64,000 nt of DNA from positions 33,701,111 to 33,765,110 of the forward strand of contig VZSR01001685.1 of NCBI GenBank assembly GCA_013398615.1, written 5' to 3'. Under the pieces are notes generated by a model. It did not search any database and had not been told where the DNA came from. It saw only the letters and a program-made list of their open reading frames with translations. Below are positions 34,891 through 47,060 of the stretch, piece after piece (the first letter of the stretch is position 1; each line of letters opens with the position of its first letter). Position numbers and translations under genes: made by a program. Source of the DNA: Brachypodius melanocephalos (lineage: Eukaryota; Chordata; Aves; Passeriformes; Pycnonotidae).

Positions 34891-34932
<42 letters not shown>
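34891..34932. repeat. 42-base poly(T) tract
   Basis: Uninterrupted T run directly at the right edge of the CpG island, between GGGGACGTGC and AATAGAGCC. Read on the minus strand it is a poly(A) tract leading into the GC-rich island. Confidence 0.95.
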
Positions 34933-34936
<4 letters not shown>

Positions 34937-35648
34937 GAGCCTCATTTTGCTGAGGGAGAGGCCAGCGGGTGGCTATAATGACATCTCGTTTGGTGATAAA
35001 AGGATTGGTTTGTTTTTGCCAAACACGTAGCAGGACAGACATATCTCTGCTCGCCCCTTGGCACACCACTGCAGTATATAATATATACATGTAAAAGGGG
35101 TTTGCTAGCAAACCGGCCAAGCAAAAATCAAAAGCAGTACATTGCAGCAGGATAGGATAATAGGGAATTACAGGAGACGGTTCAGCAGTTTAAAAATAAA
35201 TAAATAAACCAAACAAGCTCTTCTAGTTTCTGAAAGGCAGGGATAGAGACAAGGGAGAGGACTGTGGTGGTTCAGAGCTGGCAGCAGCGCTTCTGCCTGC
35301 ACTGCCATGTGAGGCTCTGGTCACGCCTCCCACAGAGAGCAACAGAGAATAATGGCATTTCAGATAAGACAGAGGAGAAGAATTAAGGATCAAGAAAAGC
35401 CCTTATGCAGGGACACATTTGGAAAAAAATGAGAATGGTCTAGCCCAGAGAAAATTGTCCAATGGACCTATTAAACCATCCATCGCTTCCCATTTTTGAT
35501 ATTTAATTGGGAAAGAATGGTTAATTCTTCAGAGTTGGCTCTTGGAGATGTGTTGGCTATATCCACTCTGCTCTGGGAGCATACATGCATCTGTTACAAA
35601 TGTCTGACTCTGCTAAGAGATACCACAGTGATCTGCCACCATAGAAAA

Positions 35649-35680
<32 letters not shown>

Positions 35681-36920
35681 TTTTTTCCTTAATAATTGAC
35701 CTTATATAACTGAAACCTTGGGGAAGTTTGGTTTGACTTCGAAGAAGCCATCCCTGTGGAAGCTAACCAACCAATATTCCAGGTGAGATTCAGAGATGCT
35801 GTCATTCAGAAAACCTGAACAACTTGTCCTTGCTGTTGGAGATTAAAGTGAGAGCTTCAGGAGGTCTGGACAGTAGAACTGCCTGGGCTGGCCATGCCCT
35901 GGTAAGATCATACATGTGGGCTTTCTTCTGAATTTTCAAATGCCCATGCCAAAAGAAGAACAGGAGGTGTAGGCTGGGGAGCAGAGATGTACAGGCCACA
36001 CAGAAAGGTCTGAAAGGTGTTTTCAGGCTCATGGCTTATCTGAAGCAAAGGATGTGAATGCAATTTTATACCAAAGAGAAACTTGACCTCACACTCAATT
36101 TTCATCTTGAACAACCGAAATTGGAAGGGTTTTGTTGTACAGGCACAGTGATCAGAAACACCCACACAGGCACCAGCCTAGAACAATTTCTGAGAAATCA
36201 TTGGTACACAGGAAACTGCTTCCTGATACAGAGGGTGGTGTCAGCTTGTCTCAGGTCCCAAAACACTGGTTTTACTGAGACAAGAGCTGCCACTATAAAC
36301 ACAATCCTAAGAACACAGGGGACTGGGGTCCTTCAAAACCAGGAAAAGGCTTTTTTCTTGGCCTCTTAGTAATAACCCTTGCCCTTGGGCACACATGAAC
36401 ACTGCAGTAGTTTGTTTCCTTTTGAGTCCAAAGGTATGATCCAAATGACCCAGATGAAAGCCATGGAGGAAAGTAAGAATGCCCAAGCCACAAAGATGAC
36501 ATCTGCCGTCCTTTCTGTCCTTTTTGTGTCTTTTCTACTGCTGGAGAAGAAAGTGCATGTGTCTGCCTGAGCAGTATCAGCTGAACAGTGGACATCCTCC
36601 TCGTCGTAGATGAGCCATCAGTGCCTGGGGAAAGGATGCTATTGCGTTTGAAGCCTCACAGATTTCAGTGAGAAATACCAGAATCCAGACACAGAAAAAA
36701 CTGAGGAGAATGGTCTTTTCACTCATAGGACCCTAAATGAGAGTAGTAGTCAGGGTGAATGAACCTAGAGCAAGAAAAGCCTTGAAATGACATGCTTGCT
36801 AAGGACTACATTCACATAGCCTGGATTCCTTATTCCTAGTTGAGATTTAGAGAAATGCTGAGTGAATTCCATGTACTGCATTAGAAAGAAATATTTTGCC
36901 GCAAGCAAATGTGCCAGCTC
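34933..36920. other. Intergenic, no gene recognised
   Basis: Mixed unique sequence. Open frames of 85-103 codons around 35.9-36.6 kb overlap on both strands and look like chance. Contains the AC dinucleotide repeat listed separately. Confidence 0.6.
35651..35679. repeat. (AC)n microsatellite
   Basis: About 14.5 perfect AC units followed by a T run. Confidence 0.97.
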
Positions 36921-36924
36921 TGTG

Positions 36925-37175
36925 GGATCATAGGATAATTCAGGTCAGAAACATCTCTCAAGAAATCTCAAGTCCAGAAACCTGTCCAAAGCAGGGACAG
37001 CTCTGAAGTCAGACCATGTTACTCTGTGTTTTCTCCAGTCTAATCAAACCCACCAAGGAGAGAGACTACAACCTCTGGCCAACCTGTTCCAATATGTGGC
37101 TGTCTTCATGGGAAAGAGGGTTATCCTTATATCCAGGACATAAGGATGTGGTAAATTATATAATCGGCTTTGCTA
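36925..37175 (-). mobile_element. CR1 LINE 3' fragment (old)
   Basis: The plus strand begins GATCATAGGATAATTCAGGTC, the decayed complement of the CR1 3' terminus. It continues with CR1-like text: AAGTCCAGAAACCTGTCC, AAAGCAGGGACAGCTCTGAAG, CTACAACCTCTGGCCAACCT and CTGTTCCAATATGTGGC. The divergence suggests an old copy. The right boundary is approximate. Confidence 0.65.
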
Positions 37176-38762
37176 TGTCCCAGAGACATCACCAAATACA
37201 GTGTGAGTGTTAACAACTAAGCAACAGCAGTTATTCAAGGGAAGCTGTTGATGCCAGGAATACCCAGAGGCATGAATTTCAGCTGTGAGATATAAATGAC
37301 AATATAAGTGCTGAAGTCTTTGGTACCAACAAAATTTTGTCATCGTTGCTGAATGTACAGTCAAAAGAGCAGCAAGCCAATAGATATTACTTATACTTCA
37401 TTCACTGTGATATGCGTAGAAGTGCAGTAGCAACTAAATAACTTAAAGAAAAAAAAAAGAAAAAGGCAAGTTGAGGAAGGTGTAGCTGCTACAACTCCAC
37501 TGCTTTCAAAATCACTTTGCAGCAGCTGAGGAGTCAATAACCACACAGGTTGTTTTATAGCCACAGCTATAGAAATCAGGTTGCGCAGTGCTGTACTTCT
37601 CCCACTTCCCCACAGAGGCTGAGACTTCTAAGTGGAGCATTAGACAAAAGGTTCAGATCTCAAGTGCTGGGGTGTTGAGGAGTACTGATGCAGGGCAAGC
37701 CCCCAGACTTTGTCTGTTCTGCTATCTGTCCTACAAGCCCATAATCCCAGAGTCAATCAGTGACAGGAAAAGGGTAAAACCCCAGCAAGACCCAGGCCAA
37801 CAGCATACCAGAACAGAAGGAACAGTCAGTGCTGCCCACAGTCAGTGTCCACATTTCCACACTCTTTTTTATGCAGTCAGGGATAGCTATTCAAGCCTGT
37901 CTTAGTTTTCTCTGCCATGCACTGCTTTTTGTTATTAGGTAGTTTGTTTCTACCTACAGTTCTCCACATGGGTCTTTAACAATCCTTCCTCTCATGATGG
38001 GGCTTCATAGTCTGCTATCAAAGTTTCAGTAACCTCTTTCTCTAGGAGTTAGTAAGGGGAATTGAATCTTATGTACCCTTTTGCAGATCCTTTCATCTAG
38101 AGTGTCTAAAAGCGTTTTTCCCCAGAGTTGTTCCCCCTTTTATGTTGGTTCAAATCTCACCTCTGTGCAGTGTCTTCTCATCTTCTATTTCTCTTCCTGG
38201 TCAGCTCCAATGTGTCCTGAGGAGTTTTTCGTGTAGAGCCTGACTTGCAGTCCCACACCCCTCTCTGGAGGCAGATCCCACAGGAAACATCCATTCCCAC
38301 TCTTTGATCATCAGCCCTCAGCATTAAACACAGAAGTCAAGGCAGTCAGGTCTGATGGGCTGGCCAGCCCTTCTGCTTCTCAAGGGAGAACCTTGCTCCC
38401 CAACCATGTTGATCACCCTCCCACCACCATCCACAGAAGGCAGCTTTGAATCTGAGCAGACACAGTCCATACAGCTGGGCAGCTCTTCTGGCTTGGAAAG
38501 CACTGGAACACCCATAAGGTCATGGAGAGCTATCAGGAAAATCAGCTGTAACTGTGGCTAAAGCTTCAAAATCCCACAGCATGGAAGGGACTCTAACCAG
38601 GAAGGAGCCAAACTGCCAGACATCAGGACAAGAGCTGCTGAGGGCTATTCCACCACACAGCAGGTGATATGAAGCAGCTGACTGGCATGCAAGGTATTGA
38701 CCTACCCAGAGCTCAGGTCTTACCCAGTATGACAGTCCCTACAGTTTTAAAGGTTTACTTAT
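37176..38762. other. Intergenic, no gene recognised
   Basis: Unique sequence with a short A-rich run near 37447. The plus-strand open frames at 37588-37905 and 38355-38561 have no recognisable domain and no splice support. Confidence 0.6.
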
Positions 38763-39091
38763 GTGGGAGGTGATTTTACCCCTCTGCTCTACTGAGACCT
38801 GGAGTTCTAAAGGGAAACTACAGGAAGGCTGGAGAGGGGCTTTTGACCAGGGTACGTAATTACAGGACAAGGGGAAATGGCTTTTTCTTTGCTGTGAGGG
38901 TGGTGAGGCACTGGAACAGGTTCCCCAGGGAAGCTGTGGATGCCCTGTCCCCAAAAGTGTTCAAATCCAGGCTGGACGGGGCTTTCAGCAGTCTGCTCTA
39001 GTGAAAAGTGTCTCTGCCCATGGCAGGGGAGTTGGAACTGGTTGATCTTAAAGGCCCCTTCCAACTTAAAACATTCTATGATTCTGTGACT
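38763..39091 (+). mobile_element. CR1 LINE 3' end, internally deleted
   Basis: Begins AGGTGATTTTACCCCTCTGC, the CR1 ORF2 segment encoding VI-LPLYS. It then skips to the part encoding the GEGLLTRVRN-like region and RVVRHWNRFPREAVDALS (plus frame, about 38900-38960). It ends GATCTTAAAGGCCCCTTCC, ACATTCTATGATTCTGTGAC, the classical CR1 3' UTR and terminal octamer repeat. Plus orientation. It is a truncated, non-autonomous copy missing most of ORF2. Confidence 0.9.
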
Positions 39092-40104
39092 TTAAAAAGA
39101 TCACTTTTGGTGTCAATCTATTAATCTCCTCTGCTGATTCATAAGAGCTCAAATAAACTGAACGACTTGTGAAGTTGAAATCACCCATGGAAAATCAGTC
39201 CTCTATTTAGTTTTACCATTCAAGTTAACTTCCTCTCTCCAATTTAAAATTTTCTAAAGTTTATGAGCTTAAAAGTAGTGCCTCCTGGATAACACAATTT
39301 CAACTTCTGTGTCTCTGCAACCATATTTAAAATTACTGAAGCAAAAATAATTGAGAGTTTTAATAATAGATAAGCTAAATCCATTGCAATAATAAGGCAG
39401 ATCTGTATTATGCTGGCTGCAAACTGAAGTCACCCCTGCATGAAGATATTCTTCAAAGAGTTATTCAACATTGATATATACCTTGCAATAAGGATTTTTG
39501 TTTTGTTTAGGAAGAAGCAGGTAAACCAAAATCCATTTGAAATTCTATTTCTTACAATAATTTGGTAGTTCTGGTAGGGTTTGATCTGTTTTTTCTAAGA
39601 TAAGGCCTGTTCAGGAGCAGCTGTCAAAGCAAGACACACGCAGGACATAGGTAATATTGCACTAAAACACATTTGCCTTGAACTTTTACAACAACACAAA
39701 AAGCATACCTATATTCTTTCATAGATTTTACTGGGTTTTTTTCCTGAAAATTTAAATGTAATTAATAGCACATGTCCTTTGTATAAGTCTATATTTCTTC
39801 TTAGTGTCAATAAAACATCTGCACATTTGACCCTGAACACAAGTACTGTTTCAGCAAGTCACATCTGATCTGTGCTTATGTGTGCACATGCACAGCACCC
39901 AGGCTGAGCATGTTTGCTCTTTAGCCCCAAAGCATCTTTGTTTCACTGCAGATTGGAGAATAGGATCAGCACAAACCAAATGTGCTGCAAAAGGCTTTCC
40001 AGGAAAACAAGGGGACAAGTGAACATAGGGACCATGGATCACTTCTAAACCCCTACTGAGGTAGGCAGGTTGTTTTCCAGAAATTCTTGACATCTGTAGC
40101 CTCC

Positions 40105-40107
<3 letters not shown>
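39092..40107. other. Intergenic, nothing recognised
   Basis: AT-rich unique sequence without repeats or coding signal. Confidence 0.6.

Positions 40108-40155
<48 letters not shown>
40108..40155. repeat. 48-base poly(A) tract
   Basis: Uninterrupted A run following CTCCCTT, the longest homopolymer in the window. No recognised retrocopy precedes it. Confidence 0.97.
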
Positions 40156-40158
<3 letters not shown>

Positions 40159-41875
40159 AGAAAACCAGGAGAACACATCTGTACAAATGCAGATGTGGAA
40201 ATTTATGATTCTTATTTCCATCCTGCTACCAGTCTGGCACGCTCCAGGCTGCCTTACTCCTTTTTTTATGGGAATAAGTTTTCTGTGTTCTGTGATCCAG
40301 AATTCAGCCACAGTTCAGGTCAGAGCTGACAGCAGCTGAGGAAGTTTGCATCGGAGACATTGGAGGAGAGCAGCTGTCAAGGCAGCCTGGTGAAAACCAA
40401 CAACAGAGCAGAACAGCAAGATGGAAAACATAAATGTCTAGTTTTTTACCTTCCAAAACAATGTAGAAATGAGACGTCACACCAGTGACATATTCATGCA
40501 CTGACAGATAGGTGTTGCCAAAAGAGCAACTGCTAATGCTGCCTGCTGAAAACAGGAGAGGATTAGGTGCTCCCCTCATCTTCCATTTTGCAGGAGAAGC
40601 TGGGAATGTATAACATGCATTCAGTCACCTGCTTCAGCCCTGTGTGGTTTCCTCTGGTACACTTAGTCTTGTAAACAAGAAAAGGCATTGCAATGTGGAT
40701 TTAAGAACATTAATAACCCAAATTTGCACTTTACTTGTGAGCCCATGCTTCTGTAGATTTAAGCCTTGAAACTAGGACAACTGTTGTGATGCGGGTAAAA
40801 TAAGAGCCAATCTCTTACGGTAGAATTCTTAGAGCAGTAAATATTTACTATTAAGCCAGCCAGGATCCATTTCCTCTAATTAAAACATTTTTATCCTGGT
40901 GCTGTTTCATCCCTTACCACCAAATAAAAAATGTTTTTAAGTCAGTGCTGCTCCTGAAAGTGATCCCATTGAGCTGGAAGACTATAACTGCCCTGGAGTG
41001 TAAAATCAATCAAAGATCATCTCCTGAGGGGCAGCTGATGATACAAGCTCCATAGTGTGCCAGGGAGCAGTGAAGTTCCTTGGATAAGGACTGGAGCACC
41101 TACATGAGAGGAAAATGAGAGCAGATCCATTTATTCTTGAATTTACTACTTGGCTTCCAAGCTCAAAGTTCCAGCAGGATTTTTTTTCCACCAAGCTTTA
41201 AAATTGTTGCTGCTATAAAATATGTACTTGGGGATGGAATTGAACACATTAAACTTCTTCATATAACTCAAGAGCTTACAGCCTATCCTTAGCACCTCTT
41301 CATGAATGAAATCCTGCCAAGTCAGTAATTACAAGGAGAACACAGAGACAAGGTGTTTTTTACAATTTCTTTTGATGGCTTATATCCTACCTAATGCCTG
41401 CAGTGATGAAGAGCACCCTTGGCTGGCTGTGTTACTCCACCAGACACCACCATATTATATAATGGGAAGCAAAAATAATACAATTTAAATACAGGATATT
41501 GCATAAGGAACAGCTAATGCTGCACGCCTCTGAATTTATGGTGCCTGATTTCCTGTAGCTTCCTGTGCTGTGGCGTTTACAGTGTTTACTAATGCAGCTT
41601 GGACACACTGCAGCCTTCCTATCTCTATGGGCACCAATTCTCTTCCAGCAGCTGCCTTTTGCCAAGGAAATTGTATAATGACAATTCTGCAGCTTTGACA
41701 AAGGTGACTGGGGTTAGTCACACAGCTAAAACATAATTTTTGGAAGAGAAAAAGTGAACCAAACTCATTGACTCAGGAAATGAGTTTGCTGATGTCATTT
41801 TTGTGACCCCCCCCCAAAGGCATTTATGTAATCATTGAGCTACTTTAAGTGGTATTTCCCAGCTACTTCTAAAAA
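40156..41875. other. Intergenic, no gene recognised
   Basis: Unique sequence. A minus-strand open frame at 41432-41701 (89 codons) lacks any recognisable domain. Contains a C run of about 10 at 41807. Confidence 0.6.
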
Positions 41876-42008
41876 AAATGAAAACAGGAATCCAAACCAA
41901 ATAACAATAACAAAAAAACCACCCGCCACCACCACCACCACCACCACAACAACAACAAAACAAAAACAAACAAACAAACAAAAACCCCAAAACAACAAAA
42001 CCAAACCA
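41876..42008. repeat. A/C-rich simple sequence with (CCA)n and (CAA)n
   Basis: About 130 bp of almost pure A and C, including eight or so CCA/ACC units, four CAA units and AAAC tetramers. It is a compound microsatellite. An apparent Thr/Lys/Gln-rich open frame through it is an artefact of composition. Confidence 0.9.
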
Positions 42009-45000
42009 GGAGGAAATTCACATAGAAGCTGAAAATAATTTTTCTGTTAACTTCATCTGTTCATTTCATCGCAGCCAGGATTTCTCTGATTTCTGCCCTA
42101 TGCTGCACAAACTGAAGATGAAGGATGCTTGTAACTTGCCTTCCAACTCACACGGCAAGGTTTGTGAGGAGTTAACCAGATTGTGGCCACCAAGAAGTGA
42201 CTGAGCGACAACATTTGAAAGTCAAGGGAACGAGCACTTCAAATGCACCCACCACAAGGCAACTGAAGAGAACAAAGCTACTTAATATTTCAGAAGAGTA
42301 ATATGACATGGATAAAAGACATGTAACAGTGAAATACTTCAACCACAAGCTGAAAAAAATGGCCTGGCTAAGGCAGGGAATGCAGGGTGAAGAGATGAAA
42401 ATCATGGGGACAGGGACCAGGAGAGAATGAGAAATGTTTTTTATATGGAGGAGAAGTCACCAACACTGGGGCCGACCCCAGCTGACCGCAACTTAAATTG
42501 TGCATTAACCAGCATACATCCTTCTTCTCCCTTATGCCTTCCATGAGATGGGCTTGCTGTACGCTTTTAAACCTCATTTTGAGGACTTAGGGTGGAGTCT
42601 CTACTTTCCCACCATGTTTATGCCAAGTGCCATGCCAACATAATTTTTACAGTAGATTCTAAGTGCTGGTACAATACACAATAGTGAGCTACAATGGAGA
42701 TGGGTCACACAAAGGAAATAGCAGACAAAAATCATTCTATCTGCCAGAATTCTGGCTAAATTGAGTTACTTTTAAGAGCTCAGGGAACATGGGAGTACAA
42801 AGAACAAGATATAACTAGGATGCCAAGCTGAGTTTTGGGTAGTCAGGAAAACAGTTGTCCAGTCATATAGAGAAAACTCAAGAGGAGTTAAGCAGCAATG
42901 TAGACTACAAATAAAAATTCTGTGGCAGCCCAGCGCCATGCTAGCAAAACACCACCGAGAGGCACATTGAAAGATGAGGTTGTGAGCCTTCAGTGCATTT
43001 GTTTACAACACTATTTAAAACCAAGTTTACCCTCAAAATATATAGCCTCCGGTAGATATAATGAAATTAAATTTCCTCCCCAACACATTGAAATGATACT
43101 TGTTACAAAAATCAAAGTGGTTTACTTTTGGTTCTATAGCTCATGTCACCCACTGCAAAAATCTGTTTGCTTTGAACAATTTTTTTTTTCTTCACAGTAT
43201 GGGGGAAAAAAAGGTAAATGCCTATCATGAAAACACAATTTCATTCCAAATTTAAACCAGTAAGCGAACTTCAATCTTCACTTACAAATGAAGAAAGTTT
43301 AAGCATACTGTGAAGGCCACATGTATCCCATTTTGCTTCTCTAGAAACCAACAACTGGTATTTGAGGACTGGCACAGACTTAACATATTAAAGAAACCCC
43401 CCGCTCTGAAACACAGATATATAAAACTTAGAAAAATTATTATTTCCCAGGTCAACACTTTTTATCTTGTTTGGGAAACAAAGAAGACAATGATTTTTAT
43501 ATCACAGTTTGTATGCTTGTATAGTGTAGCACAAGGCAAAGATGAATTTGCAATGAATCAATGGAAACCTTCTGGCAATATTTCAATTGGTCCAATGTCT
43601 TTTAAAATGTGTCTTCCAAAACCAAAACGAGCCATGTTTGATCCGTTCCCTTATGAAGGAGTGACATGTTCTACATTTTGAAGATGACAAAGACTTATAT
43701 GGAAGATGTTAGCAGCAAGTTATCTGAAACAAGGGCCAAAATTCCTTTTACTGAATCATCACACACTCTGCATAACACTTAGCTCACTATAACCCTGTTC
43801 ATATATACATCTCCCAGCCTTGCACAAAGGAGAAAGTAAAAGCTATTTTAGAAGTAATTTAGGAAGCTTAAAAACCAGCCAGTCACAGTGAAATTTATTA
43901 ACATCTTTTCTATGCCTCACTTCAACTGCCAGTTTATTGAAAAGTGTTATTCTAGTAAAATCCTTGAAAGGAATGTCTCGAGGCTTTCAATGACTACAAA
44001 GGACACTTGTAAAGTTAGCTGTTCTCATTAGTATACAGGGGCTAGGGTTTGGGGAGGAGGAAGCGGGGGAGGGAAAGGAGATGCAAAATCGATGCATAAT
44101 TATCAGTGGCAAAAAGTTCAAGTCAAACTGGCCAGCTTTCAGAATTCCAGCTGACCCCCACCTATATACTTTTTAACCATAGTTAACTAGTCAGGCTCCA
44201 CCACCTACACCCAACATTTATCTTGTTTCTTCCAGCTTTTTTAGTATTTAGACTACTCATCCCAGGCTTCAAATTCAGCATCTGCACAGCAAATACCTAC
44301 CTCCCAGAGCATCTAAAGGACAAATACAAGAATAACTAGTTCTTCAGTTGTGGGTAGTGGTTATATTCTTTGTATCTACTATTGAACTTTTTTTTTTTTT
44401 CCTGGAGAAAGAAAGGAATAAGAAAATTGCAAATAAAAATTCATTTGAAGGATAACCTACACAGTACATCATTGTATTAGAGAGTAAGAACTAATGGCAG
44501 ATCTGAATCTTTTCCAAGTTGCTCAGAATGCCACAAAACCAACCCAAGTTATGAGGAAAAAGGACTTCAGATGTTAGTAATTAAGGAGGTTCTAAAATGC
44601 ACTGAACTTCCTTTTTTGCATTTTACATGCTTTGATATGGAAAAACTGCATTCAACTTATAAATTAGTCAAGATAAAGCTAATAATAACATCACATACTG
44701 GTCCTAATGCAGGAGGCATTCAGTGAGACATCTTAAAAACCTTCAGTACAGTTTCTAGTAGCAGCTGTGGCAGAGAAAGAAATCTAAAATATTTTGTGGA
44801 TTTAATGTATTCATGAAAGAACTAATCACACAAGTAAACGTAGCTGCTCAATTTGCTCTCTTGGACAAAGGCAAACATCTTCCATTTTCTTTCATGTGGG
44901 ATTGCTACCTTCTTCAAAGGAGAAGCTTTTACCTCAAATTGAGTGGGGGTTGGGAGATTGTTAAGCTCCAGTCTGTCTGATGTGTTCAGTTCTGATCTTG

Positions 45001-45284
45001 AAGCTCAATGACTCCTAAAAACCCAACACAGGATTTTACAAAGGAACCTATTCAAAATAGGCATTGGAACTTAATGACCAGCATCAAATTATAAAATTCT
45101 GGAACACATATTTTTAAAAATTTTTTGACTGCTGCCTAGTTCTCTCTTTTTCTGGTCTTTTTTCCCCTTCTATCCTCAAAAAAAGAAAAAAAAACCAAAA
45201 CAACCCGAACAAGTGACCAACACAAGCCATGTTCCTTCCCCAGTACAAAACACCTAATTTTTGTTTCAGTATGATTTGACTTAC
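42009..45284. other. Intergenic, no gene recognised (possible minus-strand transcribed region)
   Basis: AT-rich unique sequence. A plus-strand open frame of 123 codons at 43310-43681 ends ...MCLPKPKRAMFDPFPYEGVT...; it has no recognisable family and may be chance. The block lies downstream, on the minus strand, of the 46 kb CpG island, so it could be an intron or 3' UTR of a leftward transcript, but I cannot show that. Confidence 0.5.
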
Positions 45285-45960
45285 AAATTCCAACAGCCAC
45301 GTTCTCGGCTGCTCGAAGGGGCGTCTCACGGCTTACGAATGAACGCTGCTGGCAAACAAAGGGGCTCAGTTGCATCTCCGTGCATTAATAACCGGTGTCC
45401 CACTGCATCAGACTATGCGGATTGTTGTGGGGATTTTTTTTTTTTTGCTTGCAAAATGGAGATCTTACAACTGAAAGAAGATCAAGGAGGTACGCGCCTA
45501 CACAGTTTTGTTCTCCTGAACCAGAATTCATTTCCCCTTAACAATGAGACACAGACCCAAAAATAAAAACAAGACCACGTTTATTCAATACAGACAGGTT
45601 AATTAAGACAGTAAGTCCTGTAAATCAGGAACACATTTCAAACGCTCCGGTACGAAGTGCATATATTTAAAATCAACAGCTGCATCTTGTACTTGAGCCA
45701 TTGAGTTTGTCGGGGAAGGGTGGATTCAGGATTTTTCTTTTTGGTAGAAAAAACTTGTTTCGGCTACCTAATGTGAACAATGCATCTCAGGCTCCATTCA
45801 CTCATTTGTTGTAAGTCCAGCTGCCTTACAGCTTTGATATTCACATTTTTTAAAACTGCTTCATACAGTCACAACGAGAAATAATAACAATAAACGTTAA
45901 AATAACAACAAATAAACCCCCAACAAAAAACCAAACCAGCCCGGGAGCAGAAAGGAAACA
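45285..45960 (-). other. Possible leftward-transcribed flank of the 46 kb CpG island
   Basis: Two minus-strand signals sit here. One is an AATAAA hexamer (plus TTTATT, 45580-45585) followed by T/GT-rich sequence, as at a poly(A) site. The other is a strong donor, GGAATTT|GTAAGTC (exon edge at 45285), preceded by CpG-containing exon-like sequence. They imply different transcript structures, so at most one is likely to be used. No protein was recognised. Confidence 0.3.
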
Positions 45961-46450
45961 CCTCCCGCCGGGGTCAGCGAGGATTATTGCAAATGGCTCC
46001 TGGGAGACGAAGGAGCTCCGCGGCAGCGGGGGACCGGCGGCGGGGGGGTCCGCGGCCCCGGCCGGGCTGCCCCGGCGGGGGGAGGAAAAGGAGGAGCTCC
46101 CGGGGAAGGCAGAGGAGGGAGGGGGGCACAACAACAGCTCGGGGCGGGCGGCGTGCGCGGCCTCGCCGGCCGGGGCTCCGCGGGGTCTGCGCCGNNNNNN
46201 NNNNNNNNNNNNNNNNNNNNNNNNNNNNNNNNNNNNNNNNNNNNNNNNNNNNNNNNNNNNNNNNNNNNNNNNNNNNNNNNNNNNNNNNNNNNNNGCGGCC
46301 GCGCCGTTGCCATCCCCATTACCCAGCGTAGCTTCCCGCAAGGTTCCGTGCTGGGGTCGCGGCGCGTTCGTACCACCGCGCCCGGCTCTGACCGCTCGGT
46401 TCGCGCTCGGCGGTCGTCTTTGCCCTGATTGCTATGCCCGCTGTGTGCCC
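45961..46450. promoter_or_regulatory. CpG island interrupted by the assembly gap
   Basis: Very GC-rich on both sides of the N run: GCGGCGGGGGGGTCCGCGGC and GCCGGCCGGGGCTCCGCGGG to the left, and GCGGCCGCGCCG and GGGTCGCGGCGCGTTCGTAC to the right. This is a promoter-type CpG island whose core failed to assemble, which is common for GC-rich bird promoters. Open frames cross it on both strands, but the GC bias explains them. Direction is unknown. In human the next gene to the right is DPY19L4 on the plus strand, but no DPY19L4 peptide was recognised. Confidence 0.75.
46195..46294. other. Assembly gap (100 N)
   Basis: Exactly 100 N, the conventional placeholder for a gap of unknown size, inside GC-rich sequence. 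Confidence 1.
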
Positions 46451-46585
46451 ACACCCGGCAGCATTGGTTTGGGGTTTAATTCCTTGACATTGAAATGCTT
46501 TAGGCACCTTATTTTGCATCACTAGAAGTAGCACACGTGAAGCAACTCTGCAGATGTTTTGTCGGGATTTCTCTCAGCCTTAGGT

Positions 46586-47060
46586 TTACTTAGACCGCTG
46601 CACCAAGGGTCTGCACTGTCTCTTGGTGTCTAGTCCCATTCCTTCCCTTGTTTCTGTCACTGCACCATTCAAGCAGGTGCTAAAGTTTCTATGATGAGCC
46701 TTAAATAATGTTTTCTGGGTGTTGGAACTCTTGAGGACATAGTCCAGAGCACGCTTATTCACGTGACGGGGCATGCGGTCGCCTCCGCTGGGATCAGCTT
46801 GTAAAGTGTGAGTTGCTCGTACACGTAACTGCTCTCACCATTGTGCCCTTGATTAATCAGTAAGCAGTTGGCAAAGGAGAGGGCATGTCCTTTGATCCGT
46901 TTTGTCCTCATGTTCTCCTGAGCTACTTCCACTTGCTCTACAGAGCAAAGACCATGTGCATAAATACCCGTGTTTGTGACCATGCCGGCTGTCTGCACAT
47001 GCCACTGGTCACTCCAGCCTAGGTGTCCAAGCCCATTGCTACATGCCCTGCTTGGATTTA
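46586..47060 (-). other. Unidentified minus-strand open stretch beside the CpG island
   Basis: The minus strand reads openly from about 47058 through HLGWSDQWHVQTAGMV, NTGIYAHGLCSVEQVEVAQE and LTLYKLIPAEATACPVT to a stop near 46759. An overlapping frame then starts at MPRHVNKRALDYVLKSS (46774) and runs to 46586. The two could be joined by one frameshift. Composition is protein-like but I know no homologue. It may be a decayed retrocopy or chance in moderately GC-rich DNA. Confidence 0.2.

Noticed and set aside
41835..42032. Thr/Lys/Gln-rich open frame
   Set aside because: Translation of an A/C-rich simple repeat.
43310..43681. 123-codon plus-strand open frame
   Set aside because: AT-rich, no known family, no promoter or splice context; several frames of this size are expected by chance.
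45850..46454. Long minus-strand frames across the gap, one ending in a hydrophobic stretch
   Set aside because: Part of each translation is N, the rest reflects CpG-island composition, and the hydrophobic end comes from T/A-rich flanking sequence.
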